NCBI GenBank assembly: GCA_028345965.1
Contig: JAOMEP010000004.1
Location: 1-64,000, forward strand
From: Candidatus Nitrosopelagicus sp.
Lineage (GTDB): Archaea; Thermoproteota; Nitrososphaeria; Nitrososphaerales; Nitrosopumilaceae
DNA: 64,000 nucleotides
Reading direction: 5' to 3'
In this document: piece by piece, positions 7,687 to 17,500 of the stretch
Position numbering within the stretch: the first letter of the stretch is position 1
Layout of the letters: each line of letters opens with the position of its first letter
The notes under the pieces: generated by a model
Told to the model about the DNA's origin: nothing
The model's input: the letters and a program-made list of their open reading frames with translations, nothing else
The model's database searches: none
Position numbers and translations under genes: made by a program

Positions 7687-8457
7687 TTATTTTTTATTGA
7701 TTTGATTTACAATTTTTGCAGCGGCTGCACCTGCTCCAATTCCATTATCAATATTCACCACTGTTAATCCTAATGAACAACTTTGTAACATTGCTGCAAG
7801 AGCTGCAATTCCCTTTTCACCATAACCATACCCAATTGATGTTGGAACTCCTATTATTGGAACATTTACTGTAGATGAAACTACTGATGCTAATGCACCT
7901 TCCATTCCTGCAACAACAATTATTGCATCTACTCCTGCTTTAACAAATTCCTTCAAAACAGGGAATATCCTGTGTAGTCCTGCGATTCCTACATCATAAC
8001 TAGTTATACAACTACACCCCATTGACTCACACATCAATCTTGATTCTTCTGCAATCCCAATATCTGATGTACCTGCAGTGATAATTCCAATTTTTCCTTT
8101 TGTTTTTTTTAATGGTTTTTTATAAACTAAAATTGTTGTACAATTTTGTCCTACACTTACTTTCAAATCATTTTTTTTACAATAATTACATATATCTTGA
8201 AAATTTTTCTTTGGAATTCTTGAAACAACTATTGAGTTTGTTTTTTTTAGTACATTTTTTATAATTTTTTTTACTTCGGAATTTTCTTTTCTTTCTGCAA
8301 ATACTACTTCTGGAACTCCTTTCCTAGCTTCCCTTCCAAGATCAATTTTAGCAAAATTTTCAATTTCTTCTATTGAATATAGTGATAATTGTTTTTTTGC
8401 TTCATTTACAGATATTTTCCCATTTTTTACTGAATCTAAAATATCTGAAACATTCAT
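7687..8457 (-). CDS. larB: nickel-pincer cofactor carboxylase/hydrolase LarB
   Basis: Matches LarB, which carboxylates the pyridinium ring of nicotinic acid adenine dinucleotide and hydrolyses the phosphoanhydride, the first step to the nickel-pincer nucleotide. The C-terminal half has the PurE-like core (GIITAGTSDIGIAEE, VVAGMEGALASVVS, GVPTSIGYG) and the SCSLGLTVVNIDNGIGAG stretch, whose Cys near 227 corresponds to the conserved catalytic cysteine of LarB. At 256 residues the length is normal. It lies 34 nt downstream of mdh on the same strand, probably one transcript, and is only about 1 kb from the divergent larC-larE pair. Confidence 0.93.
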   Translation of the reverse strand: MNVSDILDSVKNGKISVNEAKKQLSLYSIEEIENFAKIDLGREARKGVPEVVFAERKENSEVKKIIKNVLKKTNSIVVSRIPKKNFQDICNYCKKNDLKVSVGQNCTTILVYKKPLKKTKGKIGIITAGTSDIGIAEESRLMCESMGCSCITSYDVGIAGLHRIFPVLKEFVKAGVDAIIVVAGMEGALASVVSSTVNVPIIGVPTSIGYGYGEKGIAALAAMLQSCSLGLTVVNIDNGIGAGAAAAKIVNQINKK

Positions 8458-8491
8458 GGTATTCTAAAATCTACTTACTTTAAAAAATTAT

Positions 8492-9406
8492 TTAAAATTC
8501 AACACCTGATAATGCATTTTTGACACTATCGATGCCTTTGTTAAACCACTGTTTTTCTTCATCGTTTAATTCTAATTCAACTATTTTTTCAACACCGTTC
8601 TTTCCAATCACTGCTGGAACCCCTATTGAGACATCTTTTTGTCCATATTCTCCGTCCAGATTAGTTGAGACTGGAATCACTTGTTTCTTATCTTGCACTA
8701 CTGATTCTATCATTGCTGAAATTGCATTTCCAGGCGCATGAACTGTTGCTCCCTTTAATTTGATTACTTCTGCGGCAACATTTTTTGTTGCAGTAAAAAT
8801 TTCATCAAGTTTATTTTTTTCAAGTATTGTTGGTAATGGAATTCCTGAAACTGTTGCAAATCTTGTTAGTGGTAGCATGTTTTCACCATGTTCTCCAATC
8901 ACTAATGCTTTTGTTGATTCACGAGAATATCCTGTTGCTTCATGTATGAATTGTTTGAATCTTGACAAGTCTAACATTCCTCCCATTCCGAAAACTCTAC
9001 TTCTATCAAATCCTGAAGTTTTGTATGCAATTTGTGCCATTGGGTCTAGTGGATTTGTTACTGGAATAATCATTGCATCGTCTGCAAATTTCTTAATATT
9101 TCCAACAACATCTTTCACAACTCCTGCATTAATTTTTAATAAATCCATTCTTGTCATACCTGGTTTTCTTCCCGCACCTGCAACTACGACGACAATTTTT
9201 GAACCTCTCATATCTTCATAATTGTTTGAACCCTTTACGTTAACGTCAATTCCTTGTTCAGATAACATATGGTTTAGATCCATTGCTTCGCCCTGTGGCA
9301 ATCCTTCTGCAATATCTAAGAGTAAAATCTCATCATCTAGTTTTCTTAATGCTGAAAATAGTGCTGCATCTCCGCCTACTTTGCCTGCACCAATTATGGT
9401 AATCAT
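8492..9406 (-). CDS. mdh: malate dehydrogenase (LDH/MDH superfamily)
   Basis: NAD(P)-dependent interconversion of malate and oxaloacetate. The Rossmann start [16 protein letters not shown], the active-site loop [15 protein letters not shown] with Arg at the substrate-selecting position (Arg in MDH, Gln in LDH), PVTNPLDPM and the catalytic GEHGENM are all present. Length 304 is typical. The ATG at 9406 lies about 26 nt after an AT-rich TATA-like box near 9431. It is first in an apparent mdh-larB transcript, placed between nickel-pincer cofactor genes, which may reflect a shared 2-hydroxyacid pathway. Confidence 0.95.
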   Translation of the reverse strand: MITIIGAGKVGGDAALFSALRKLDDEILLLDIAEGLPQGEAMDLNHMLSEQGIDVNVKGSNNYEDMRGSKIVVVVAGAGRKPGMTRMDLLKINAGVVKDVVGNIKKFADDAMIIPVTNPLDPMAQIAYKTSGFDRSRVFGMGGMLDLSRFKQFIHEATGYSRESTKALVIGEHGENMLPLTRFATVSGIPLPTILEKNKLDEIFTATKNVAAEVIKLKGATVHAPGNAISAMIESVVQDKKQVIPVSTNLDGEYGQKDVSIGVPAVIGKNGVEKIVELELNDEEKQWFNKGIDSVKNALSGVEF

Positions 9407-9494
9407 GAATGAATTTCAAAATATTGAATAATTAAATCTATGTTGAACGTATATTTGCAAACAGATTTTTATGCATTTTTATCATTTTATCGAC

Positions 9495-10709
9495 ATGGTG
9501 CTTTTCATAGATTGTCAAGTTGCTGGGATTTCAGGTGATATGATATTATCGTCATTAGTGGATCTTGGTGCAAATAAATCAAAAATTATCGAGGGAGTTA
9601 AAAAATCTGCAGATCTCTTAGATGGGACAACAATTAAGAAATTAGATTTTATTAAAGTTCAAAAAAATGGTAAATCTGCTACACAATTAATTTTAGAAAT
9701 CGATGAAAATACACATGAAAGAAAGGGCACTGATATGAAAAAATGTATTGAATCAGCTTCTGAGAAATTGGAATTATCAAATTTTGCAAAAGAATTTGCG
9801 ACAAAATCAATTGACACATTGATAATTGCAGAATCAAATGTTCATGGTGAATCTGAATCCTCAGTTCATTTTCATGAAGCAGCAAGTGTTGATACTATCG
9901 TTGATATCATTGGAACTTCTATTGCATTAGATGATCTAAATTTGTTTAATGAAGAAATATCGTGTTCACCTGTTGCAATAGGTGGTGGAACTATTTCATT
10001 TTCTCATGGAACAACATCAAATCCTGCATATGCGATAACTGAAATTTTTAAAAATTCAGGAATAATTGTTAAAGGTGGTCCTGTGAATGAAGAATTAACA
10101 ACTCCAACAGGTGCTAGTATTTTGGTTAATCTAGTTTCTTCATGTAATGAATTTTTTGTAGATATGAGTATAGATTCTGTTGGTTATGGATCTGGCACAA
10201 AAGATTTTGATACATTTTCAAATGTTCTGAAATTAATTCAAGGTAAATCTAATGAAACTCTTACAAAAGATACTGTACAAATTTTAGAAACAAATCTTGA
10301 TGATGTTTCTGGTGAAGTTATTGCAAATACAATAGAAAAATTAATGGAAAATGGAGCAAAAGATGTAACCGTTAGTCATGCAATTACAAAAAAAGGTAGA
10401 CCCTCACAATTAGTATCTGTAATTTGTCATTCAAATAATACAAATTCATTATTAAAAATACTCATTAATGAAACTAGAACCTTAGGTGTACGAATTAGAA
10501 ATTCACAAAGATATGTGGTACCAAGAAAAATTCTTGAATCTGAAGTTACACTTGAAAGTCAAAATTTCACTATACATTATAAAATATCTGATTCTGAGCA
10601 CTTCAAATTAGAATATGATGATGTAAAATCCATATCAAATCAATTGAGCCTATCTTTTAATAAAACAGAAGAATTGTTAAGAGAACAGATTAAGAAAAAA
10701 AATGACTGA
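9495..10709 (+). CDS. larC: nickel insertion protein LarC
   Basis: LarC is the CTP-dependent cyclometallase that inserts nickel into the pincer nucleotide. Visible landmarks: FIDCQVAGISGDMILSSLVD at the start, SVHFHEAASVDTIVDIIG, GPVNEELTTPTGASIL and the C-terminal ETNLDDVSGEV region. It is one continuous frame of 404 residues, unlike Lactobacillus larC1/larC2, where a frameshift is used. The ATG at 9495 is preferred to that at 9471 because it starts the conserved N-terminus and lies about 26 nt after a TATA box (TTTTTATG near 9465-9472). It overlaps larE by 8 nt. Confidence 0.93.
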   Translation: MVLFIDCQVAGISGDMILSSLVDLGANKSKIIEGVKKSADLLDGTTIKKLDFIKVQKNGKSATQLILEIDENTHERKGTDMKKCIESASEKLELSNFAKEFATKSIDTLIIAESNVHGESESSVHFHEAASVDTIVDIIGTSIALDDLNLFNEEISCSPVAIGGGTISFSHGTTSNPAYAITEIFKNSGIIVKGGPVNEELTTPTGASILVNLVSSCNEFFVDMSIDSVGYGSGTKDFDTFSNVLKLIQGKSNETLTKDTVQILETNLDDVSGEVIANTIEKLMENGAKDVTVSHAITKKGRPSQLVSVICHSNNTNSLLKILINETRTLGVRIRNSQRYVVPRKILESEVTLESQNFTIHYKISDSEHFKLEYDDVKSISNQLSLSFNKTEELLREQIKKKND

Positions 10710-11505
10710 TTTGAATCAACTATTGAACTGGTTTGCTGATAAAGATAGGGTGCTAGTTTCATTATCTGGTGGTGTGGATAGTGCTCTTGTAGCATATGCT
10801 GCAAATAAAAAATTAGGTAAAAATGCAATAGCTGTCACTGCTGATTACAAAACTTTATCTTCTGAAGAACTAGATTCTGCAAAATTAGTAGCTAGTGAAA
10901 TTGGAATCACTCATCATTTAATTGAATATAGTGAATTGGAAAATGAAAATTTTGTTCAAAATGATAACAAAAGATGTTTCTATTGTCGTGAAGAATTATC
11001 TAAGGAATTGATAAAATTATCTAATTCTCTTGGAATCAAAATAATTGTTGATGGAACACAAAGTGATGATATGGGGGATTATAGACCTGGAATTGATGCG
11101 TTACATGGAAATGGAATACGTAGTCCTTTGTTAGAAATGAATTTTACAAAAGAACTTGTAAGAAAAACTGCTAAACATGTTGGTATTTCAATATATGATA
11201 AGCCATCAAATTCTTGTCTTGCTTCAAGAATTCCTTGGGGTCAAAGAGTTACTGCTGAAAAATTGATACGAATTGAATTAGCTGAAAAAATAGTTAAACA
11301 AAAAACTGGAATTCAACAAGTTCGAGTAAGAGATATTGATGGATTGGCAAGAATTGAAGTTCAACCTGATAAACTTGTTCTGTTAGATGATGTTCAGATG
11401 AAAAATGAAATCTTTTCAAAACTAAAAATAATTGGTTTTTCCGATGTTGAAATAAATCCTAACGGATATGTTTCTGGAAATTTGAATGTTATTCTTGAAA
11501 CTTAA
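10702..11505 (+). CDS. larE: pyridinium-thiocarboxylate sulfur transferase LarE
   Basis: LarE is a PP-loop ATPase that activates the dicarboxylated nucleotide and adds sulfur. The PP-loop LVSLSGGVDSALVA is at about 18-31, then KRCFYCREEL and PSNSCLASRIPWG. The last cysteine corresponds to the sacrificial cysteine of the Lactobacillus enzyme; together with the CFYC pair there are three cysteines, which is what one would expect of the Fe-S cluster type that can act catalytically (inference). Length 267 is normal. It starts within the end of larC and converges with the PEFG gene, overlapping it by 4 nt. Confidence 0.92.
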   Translation: MTDLNQLLNWFADKDRVLVSLSGGVDSALVAYAANKKLGKNAIAVTADYKTLSSEELDSAKLVASEIGITHHLIEYSELENENFVQNDNKRCFYCREELSKELIKLSNSLGIKIIVDGTQSDDMGDYRPGIDALHGNGIRSPLLEMNFTKELVRKTAKHVGISIYDKPSNSCLASRIPWGQRVTAEKLIRIELAEKIVKQKTGIQQVRVRDIDGLARIEVQPDKLVLLDDVQMKNEIFSKLKIIGFSDVEINPNGYVSGNLNVILET

Positions 11506-12335
11506 ATTTTTGGCATAATGCTTAGTCTTGACTTTGCAGAGACTGCAATTATTGAAACAATTGCTACTGCTAAGACAATCATGGCAATACTGCCAAATTC
11601 TGGAATAACATGTGTGCCTATAATCTCTATTTTTGTATCGCCATTTTTGACTGGTATGTCTATTGAACGAAATTTGTTTTCTGTACTCACATTTTTAAAA
11701 TCTGTTTGTACTGGAATCTCTGAGTTTCCTTCATACATCAAAACTATGAAGTCTATATCTTGTCCTTTATTATTTATTGAATCAATACTATCTCTTGGTA
11801 AATTGATATTCAGATTTCCATCTGAACTAGTTGAAATATTAATTTCTAATGAAAGATTTTTTTGATTCAAATCCATAGATGAAATAATTCCTCCTTTCAT
11901 TGTATATTGGACATCAAACGTACCTCCTTCTCCAATTTTCACCTCATAATTTGATGTAAATTCTCCTGATGTGTTTTTAAAAAATTCTATATTTAATTCT
12001 GTAGATGAACCTCCATAATCTGCATTGATCATAACGGTTCCTTCGTTTTGCCATTGTGGTCCTGCTGCTGTAAATGTATCTGTAAACTTTCCATCTTGTG
12101 AAACTTTAACTTGTGATACTTGTAACAAATTTTTATCAAAAAATATCTGTAAAGTTACTGGCATTCCTGGAATAACTTTCTCAATCGTACCTGTGATTGT
12201 AATCACATCTCCTTCTTGGTATGCTGTATTGTCTGATGTTAAACTAATTTTTTGTGCTCCAAGCATCTCTTCTCCAAACGCAATAGGCATAGTTAGCATA
12301 ACTGATAAAATGAAAAATAAACTAATTTTTTGCAC
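11502..12335 (-). CDS. PEFG-CTERM anchored secreted protein (copy 1)
   Basis: Signal peptide (MQKISLFFILSVMLTMPIAFG), an Ig-like beta domain (YQEGDVITITGTIEKVIPG, then LLQVSQVKVSQDGKFTDTFT), a second beta-rich region, and a C-terminal sorting signal: IPEFGSIAMIVLAVAIVSII followed by a basic end. PEFG-CTERM tails are thaumarchaeal sorting signals thought to be processed by an archaeosortase-type enzyme, which anchors the protein at the surface. The last 80 bp of coding sequence are identical to the neighbouring copy 2. Binding partner or function unknown. Convergent with larE. Confidence 0.9.
   Translation of the reverse strand: MQKISLFFILSVMLTMPIAFGEEMLGAQKISLTSDNTAYQEGDVITITGTIEKVIPGMPVTLQIFFDKNLLQVSQVKVSQDGKFTDTFTAAGPQWQNEGTVMINADYGGSSTELNIEFFKNTSGEFTSNYEVKIGEGGTFDVQYTMKGGIISSMDLNQKNLSLEINISTSSDGNLNINLPRDSIDSINNKGQDIDFIVLMYEGNSEIPVQTDFKNVSTENKFRSIDIPVKNGDTKIEIIGTHVIPEFGSIAMIVLAVAIVSIIAVSAKSRLSIMPKI
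11510..11589 (-). repeat. 80-bp identical direct repeat, copy A
   Basis: From ttggcataatgcttagtctt onward, 80 bases are identical to 12411-12490, and similarity continues for about 30 more bases with three mismatches. It encodes the membrane-anchor end (VLAVAIVSIIAVSAKSRLSI) of PEFG protein 1. Identity at synonymous positions suggests recent duplication or gene conversion, because the rest of the two genes differ. Confidence 0.95.
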
Positions 12336-12402
12336 TACTCAAGTTTAATTGCATTCTATATTTCTCTTACTAAAAAATAAAAAAAGGAAAAAAGATGAGA
12401 AT

Positions 12403-13257
12403 TTAGATTCTTGGCATAATGCTTAGTCTTGACTTTGCAGAGACTGCAATTATTGAAACAATTGCTACTGCTAAGACAATCATGGCAATAGTACCAAATT
12501 CTGGAACAACATGTGTGCCTACAATTTCGATATCGGTTGTTGTTGAATCAAATGGAATCATTAGTTGATTTCCCATTTGATATGCGTCATCACTTTCTTC
12601 ACCGTTAACTAGAACGAAGAATGAACCATCGTTAAATGGTGTAATGATATCTTCTGAAAGTGTAATGGTTAATTCACCATTATCATCTGCCATGTGGATT
12701 GAGACTAGTAAAGAATCATCACCTGTTGCAGTAATACTTTCAACCATTCCTCCACTGATGTTATAGTCGAGTTGTTTGGTTAAGTCAGCTGCTTCATGAT
12801 GTCCTTCTTCATGACCACTGTGGCTTGGAGCTTGTTTTACAAGTCCACCTTCTAAGGTTACAACAATTACATCGTTGATGCCTGCATCACCGTATGTTGC
12901 TTTAATTTTGTATTCGCCGTCATATTTCATCAAAGGACTTGCAGTGTTGACACTAAGTGAGAAACTTCCATCTGAAGAAGGAGTAAGTTGTTCTATTGTT
13001 ACTACTCCTGTAGATCCTGTTACAATTACTGTTACAGGTGTTCCATCTCTAATGTTTCCAACTTGACCATTTATCTCGATTGTAGAGTTATGATCAAAGT
13101 TTACACCATTGGACTCTATTGATAGAGGTATTGGTGAGTCTCCGTATTGAGCTCCCATTGCATCTCCACCGTGATGGTCTGCAAATGCCTGTGATGCGGC
13201 TCCCATACTTCCTACTGCCATAACGGCCATCAAAAGTACGATAGATTGAACGTTCAT
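12403..13257 (-). CDS. PEFG-CTERM anchored secreted protein (copy 2)
   Basis: Same layout as copy 1: signal peptide ending ASQAFADHHGG, Ig-like domain (FDHNSTIEINGQVGNIRDG, VVTIEQLTPSSDGSFSLSV), a His-rich spacer (HSGHEEGHHEAAD) that could bind metal ions, a second beta domain (LLVSIHMADDNGELTITLSE) and VPEFGTIAMIVLAVAIVSII with a basic end. The His-rich spacer is absent from the other two copies. After the stop, the minus strand reads a T-rich stretch (CTTTTTTCC type) suitable as an archaeal terminator. Confidence 0.9.
   Translation of the reverse strand: MNVQSIVLLMAVMAVGSMGAASQAFADHHGGDAMGAQYGDSPIPLSIESNGVNFDHNSTIEINGQVGNIRDGTPVTVIVTGSTGVVTIEQLTPSSDGSFSLSVNTASPLMKYDGEYKIKATYGDAGINDVIVVTLEGGLVKQAPSHSGHEEGHHEAADLTKQLDYNISGGMVESITATGDDSLLVSIHMADDNGELTITLSEDIITPFNDGSFFVLVNGEESDDAYQMGNQLMIPFDSTTTDIEIVGTHVVPEFGTIAMIVLAVAIVSIIAVSAKSRLSIMPRI
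12411..12490 (-). repeat. 80-bp identical direct repeat, copy B
   Basis: Partner of 11510-11589; encodes the PEFG membrane anchor of copy 2. The third PEFG gene encodes a diverged version of the same anchor (IPEFGTIAALVLVVAISSII), so the identity is specific to copies 1 and 2. Confidence 0.95.
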
Positions 13258-13314
13258 CTTGAAAATTGTTTTTTTTGCTGATTATTTATGTATATTCGAA
13301 CTTTTATCTCTGAA

Positions 13315-14154
13315 CTACATTTTTCCAATGAAAATTTGCTTATTCTTTGCTGAAATTAAGATAATTGAAGAAATTGCTACTACAAGAACCAATGCTGCTA
13401 TGGTACCAAATTCTGGAATAACAAATGTTCCTATAATCTCAATTTCTTCAGAACCATATGAGAATGGAATTGTTAAAGTCCAAAATTCACCTATTGATGA
13501 TGCAACGTGATTAGTTTCATCTCCGTCAACTAGAACAAAGAATCCATTTTCATCCGTATCAATCACTTCTTTTGGTAATGTTATAGTTAGTTCTCCATCA
13601 CAATCTGTTTTAATTTCTATGATCATTGATTTCATTTCGGTATCTGGTGTCATTCCAAGAATTTCTGCACAAGTTAATTCATAGTTTAACACGTTATCTT
13701 CTATTGTAATTGTCTGTGACATGTTTTCATTTTCTTCCATTGCAAATTCAGGAGTAGTTTGTACTCCTGCAGACATCATTCCTCCATATTCAAATTCAAC
13801 TTGTATAGAGTTTTCACCATAATTTACCATTATTGTATACGTTCCGGTTTCTTTCCAAAGTCCACCTATTGATGTTGAAATAGTTTTAGAAAAACTTCCA
13901 TCAGCATCAACAGCAATTTGATCTACATCAACCATATTTCCAACTGGACTGACAACTCGAATCAATGCCTCAACTCCTTCTAATTTAATATCTACAAGTC
14001 CAAAAACCTCAACTGGCTCTCCAGCTGCATAAGATTCCTTTTCTGTCATAACTGTCAATACTTGATTTGATTGAGCAAATGATTCTACACCCAAAAATGG
14101 TAATAATATCAAACTAGCAACTACAAGAATGGAAACCTCTTTTGATTTCAACAA
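13315..14154 (-). CDS. PEFG-CTERM anchored secreted protein (copy 3)
   Basis: Ig-like domain (YAAGEPVEVFGLVDIKLEG, ALIRVVSPVGNMVDVDQIAV), a second beta domain (CDGELTITLPKEVIDTDENG), then IPEFGTIAALVLVVAISSII and a basic end. The ORF track extends to 14289, but the extra 45 residues are unlike a signal peptide. The in-frame TTG pair at 14154/14151 opens directly into KSKEVSILVVASLILLPFLG with cleavage near SFAQ, so a TTG start is preferred. An AT-rich promoter (ATTAAATATATAT near 14240-14252) lies upstream and would give a leader of about 70 nt. Two Cys (CAEILG, DCDG) may form a disulfide. Confidence 0.85.
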   Translation of the reverse strand: MLKSKEVSILVVASLILLPFLGVESFAQSNQVLTVMTEKESYAAGEPVEVFGLVDIKLEGVEALIRVVSPVGNMVDVDQIAVDADGSFSKTISTSIGGLWKETGTYTIMVNYGENSIQVEFEYGGMMSAGVQTTPEFAMEENENMSQTITIEDNVLNYELTCAEILGMTPDTEMKSMIIEIKTDCDGELTITLPKEVIDTDENGFFVLVDGDETNHVASSIGEFWTLTIPFSYGSEEIEIIGTFVIPEFGTIAALVLVVAISSIILISAKNKQIFIGKM

Positions 14155-14334
14155 TTCTAGAACCTTTAGATCATATTTAACCGGTTTGTGTAAAAAAAAC
14201 CAATTAGAATAGAAAATTTTTGAAATTTTTGAAAAATTTCTAATTAAATATATATTGCGCTCATAGAGAATTTGTTCAGTTTGTATCAATCTTTCTTTTC
14301 TATAACTAATGTTATGCGTGGAGGATTGAATTAG

Positions 14335-14586
14335 ATGGCAACCAAGAAAGTCCCTGTTTTAGTCCCAGATCATGTTTATGTCCCAAAACATGAAATTATG
14401 AATAAAAAAGATGCTCAAAAAGTTTTAGATGAATTCAATTGTAAACCCACAGAATTACCGTTAATTTTTGTAACAGATCCTGCAATTCTTGGACTTGGAG
14501 TAAAACCAGGTGACATGATTAGAATTACAAGAAAAAGTGGAACTGCTGGTGAAAGTACCTATTACAGATATGTGGTGGAAACTTAA
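14335..14586 (+). CDS. rpoH: DNA-directed RNA polymerase subunit H (Rpb5 C-terminal type)
   Basis: An 83-residue archaeal RpoH, equivalent to the C-terminal domain of eukaryotic Rpb5; it sits at the polymerase jaw near downstream DNA. LVPDHVYVPKHEIM and LGVKPGDMIRITRKS are characteristic. A GGAGG sequence lies 10 nt before the ATG, an exception among the many leaderless genes here. The stop overlaps the rpoB start in TAATG, so translation is coupled through rpoH-rpoB-rpoA. Confidence 0.97.
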   Translation: MATKKVPVLVPDHVYVPKHEIMNKKDAQKVLDEFNCKPTELPLIFVTDPAILGLGVKPGDMIRITRKSGTAGESTYYRYVVET

Positions 14587-17500
14587 TGGCAGAAAATTAT
14601 AACCAACGTTGGCCTGTCATCCAAGACATACTTCGAAGAGAAGGTATTGCGCGACAACATCTTACTTCTTTCGATGAATTTTTAGATAATGGATTACAAA
14701 GTATCATTCAAGAAGTAGGACAAATCGAAATTGAAAACGCAGAATATCCTTACAAAATACAACTTGGAAAAATTAAACTTCAACAACCACGAATGATGGA
14801 ACTGGACGGTTCTATCACTCATGTAACTCCTGCAGAAGCAAGATTAAGAAATATTTCATATGTTGCACCAATTATGATGGAAGCAAGTGTAATTGAAGAT
14901 GGTAAAACTCTTGAAACACGTTTTGTTCATATTGGTGATATGCCAGTTATGGTAAAATCACATGCATGTATTCTAAATACATTCACTGATCAAAAATTAA
15001 TTGATCATCAAGAAGATCCGCGTGATCCTGGTGGATACTTTATCATTAATGGTTCTGAAAGAGTTGTAGTTGGACTAGAAGATCTTTCTTACAATAAAAT
15101 TATTGTTGATGCAGAAAAAGTTGGAGGAAAAATAGTTCACAAGGCTAAAGTTTATTCTTCTATCATTGGATATCGTGCAAAATTAGAACTAATCATGAAA
15201 GATGATGGAATGATTGTTGCAAAAATTCCTGGTTCTCCTGTAGATATTCCAGTTGTAACCTTGATGCGTGCACTTGGTTTAGAATCTGATAAAGATATTG
15301 CAGGTGCAGTATCACTTGTTGATGAAATACAAGATCACTTAGAAGGTTCATTTGAAAAAGCTGGTGATGTTCCAACTTCAAAAGATGCAATTGTTTACAT
15401 CAGTAAAAGAATCGCACCAGGAATGTTGGAAGAATTTCAAATTAAAAGAGCTGAAACACTTCTTGATTGGGGTTTGTTACCTCATTTAGGTAAACATCCT
15501 GAAAACAGAAAAGAAAAGGCTCACTTTATGGGTGAAGCAGCATGTAAATTATTAGAACTGAAGTTAGGATGGATTGAACCTGATGACAAAGATCATTATG
15601 GAAACAAAGTCATTAAATTTGCTGGTCAAATGCTTGCTGACTTGTTTAGGACTGCATTCCGTAATTTAGTTCGAGATATGAAATATCAATTGGAGCGCTC
15701 TGGTCAAAAACGTGGAATTAATGCAGTTGCTGCTGCCATAAGACCAGGAATTGTTTCTGATAAATTAAACAATGCAATTGCTACTGGAAACTGGGGTAGA
15801 GGACGTGTAGGTGTTACACAATTACTTGACCGAACAAATTATCTTTCAACTATTAGTCATTTGAGAAGAGTACAATCTCCTCTAAGTAGGACTCAGCCAA
15901 ACTTTGAAGCAAGGGATTTACATTCTACACACTTTGGTAGAATCTGTCCAAGTGAAACACCTGAAGGATCAAACTGTGGATTAGTAAAGAACTTAGCATT
16001 ATCTGCAATTATCTCTCAAAATGTCCCATCTGAAGAAATTGTTGAAAAATTATTTGACATTGGCGTATCCGATTTAGTATCCACATCAAATGATGTCAAG
16101 AAAGATGGTACTAGAATATTTGTTGATGGAAAATTAATTGGATTCCATAAAGATGGACAAGGCTTAGTAGAGCAAATGCGTGACTTTAGAAGAAGTTCAA
16201 AGATTCATCCACATGTTGGAATCTCTATACATAAACCTGAAGAACAAGGTGCAACTCAAAGACTATACGTTAACTGTAATGCTGGTCGTGTACTAAGACC
16301 ACTTGTAATCATTAAAGATGGTAAAACTCTACTTTCACAAGATATTCTTGAGAAAATATCTAAGAAATTAATTTCCTGGAATGATCTTGTAAGAATGGGT
16401 GTTATTGAATTACTAGATGCAAATGAAGAAGAAAATTGCTATGTAACATTTGATGATAAAAATACAAAAAAATTCACACATATGGAAATTTTCCCATCTG
16501 CAATTCTTGGTGCAGGTGCATCAATAATTCCTTATCCTGAACATAATCAATCACCAAGAAATACTTACGAATCTGCAATGGCAAAACAAAGTCTTGGATT
16601 TTCAACCCCTATGATGAATACCAGTACATATGTGCGTCAACATTTCATGTTATACCCTCAAACTCCAATTGTTTCAACACGTGCAATGAACTTACTTGGA
16701 ATGGAAGAAAGACCTGCAGGGGTGAATTGTACTGTTGCAGTATTACCATTTGATGGATACAACATTGAAGACGCAATTGTGTTAAATCGTTCATCTGTAG
16801 ACAGAGGATTATTCAGAACTTTCTTTTACAGAATTTATGATACTGAAGCCAAACAATATCCTGGTGGAATGAGAGATAACTTTGAAGTTCCAAATGCAGA
16901 TGATAATGTTAGAGGTTACAAGGGTGAAAAAGCATACAGAATGCTAGAAGATGATGGAATCGTAGCAACCGAATCTGGTGTTGATGGTGGTGATATTTTA
17001 ATTGGAAAAACTAGTCCTCCAAGATTTATGGAAGAGTATAAAGAATTTGAAACAAGTGGCCCATACAGACGTGATACATCAGTTGGTGTAAGACCTTCTG
17101 AACACGGTGTTGTTGATACTGTTGTAATGACTCAATCTAATGAAGGTGGAAAAATGTACAAAATACGTGTCCGTGATATGAGAATTCCAGAAATTGGTGA
17201 TAAATTTGCATCAAGACATGGACAAAAAGGTGTACTTGGAATTTTGGCAAAACAAGAAGATCTTCCATACACTGAACAAGGAATTCAACCTGATGTTTTG
17301 ATTAATCCACATGCATTCCCATCTAGAATGACTGTAGGAATGATGATGGAGTCTGTATGTGGAAAAGCCGCAGCACTTAGAGGTAAACAATTTGACGGTT
17401 CTGCATTTGTTGGAGAAAAAATGGATGTAGTGAAAGAAATTCTTGATAGGGAAGGTTTCAAGTATTCTGGTAAAGAAAAAATGTATGATGGTAGAACTGG

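Noticed and set aside
8760-9221. 153-residue plus-strand ORF inside mdh
   Set aside because: It is the mirror of a real malate dehydrogenase with all catalytic motifs; the shadow has Ser/Ile-rich noise composition.
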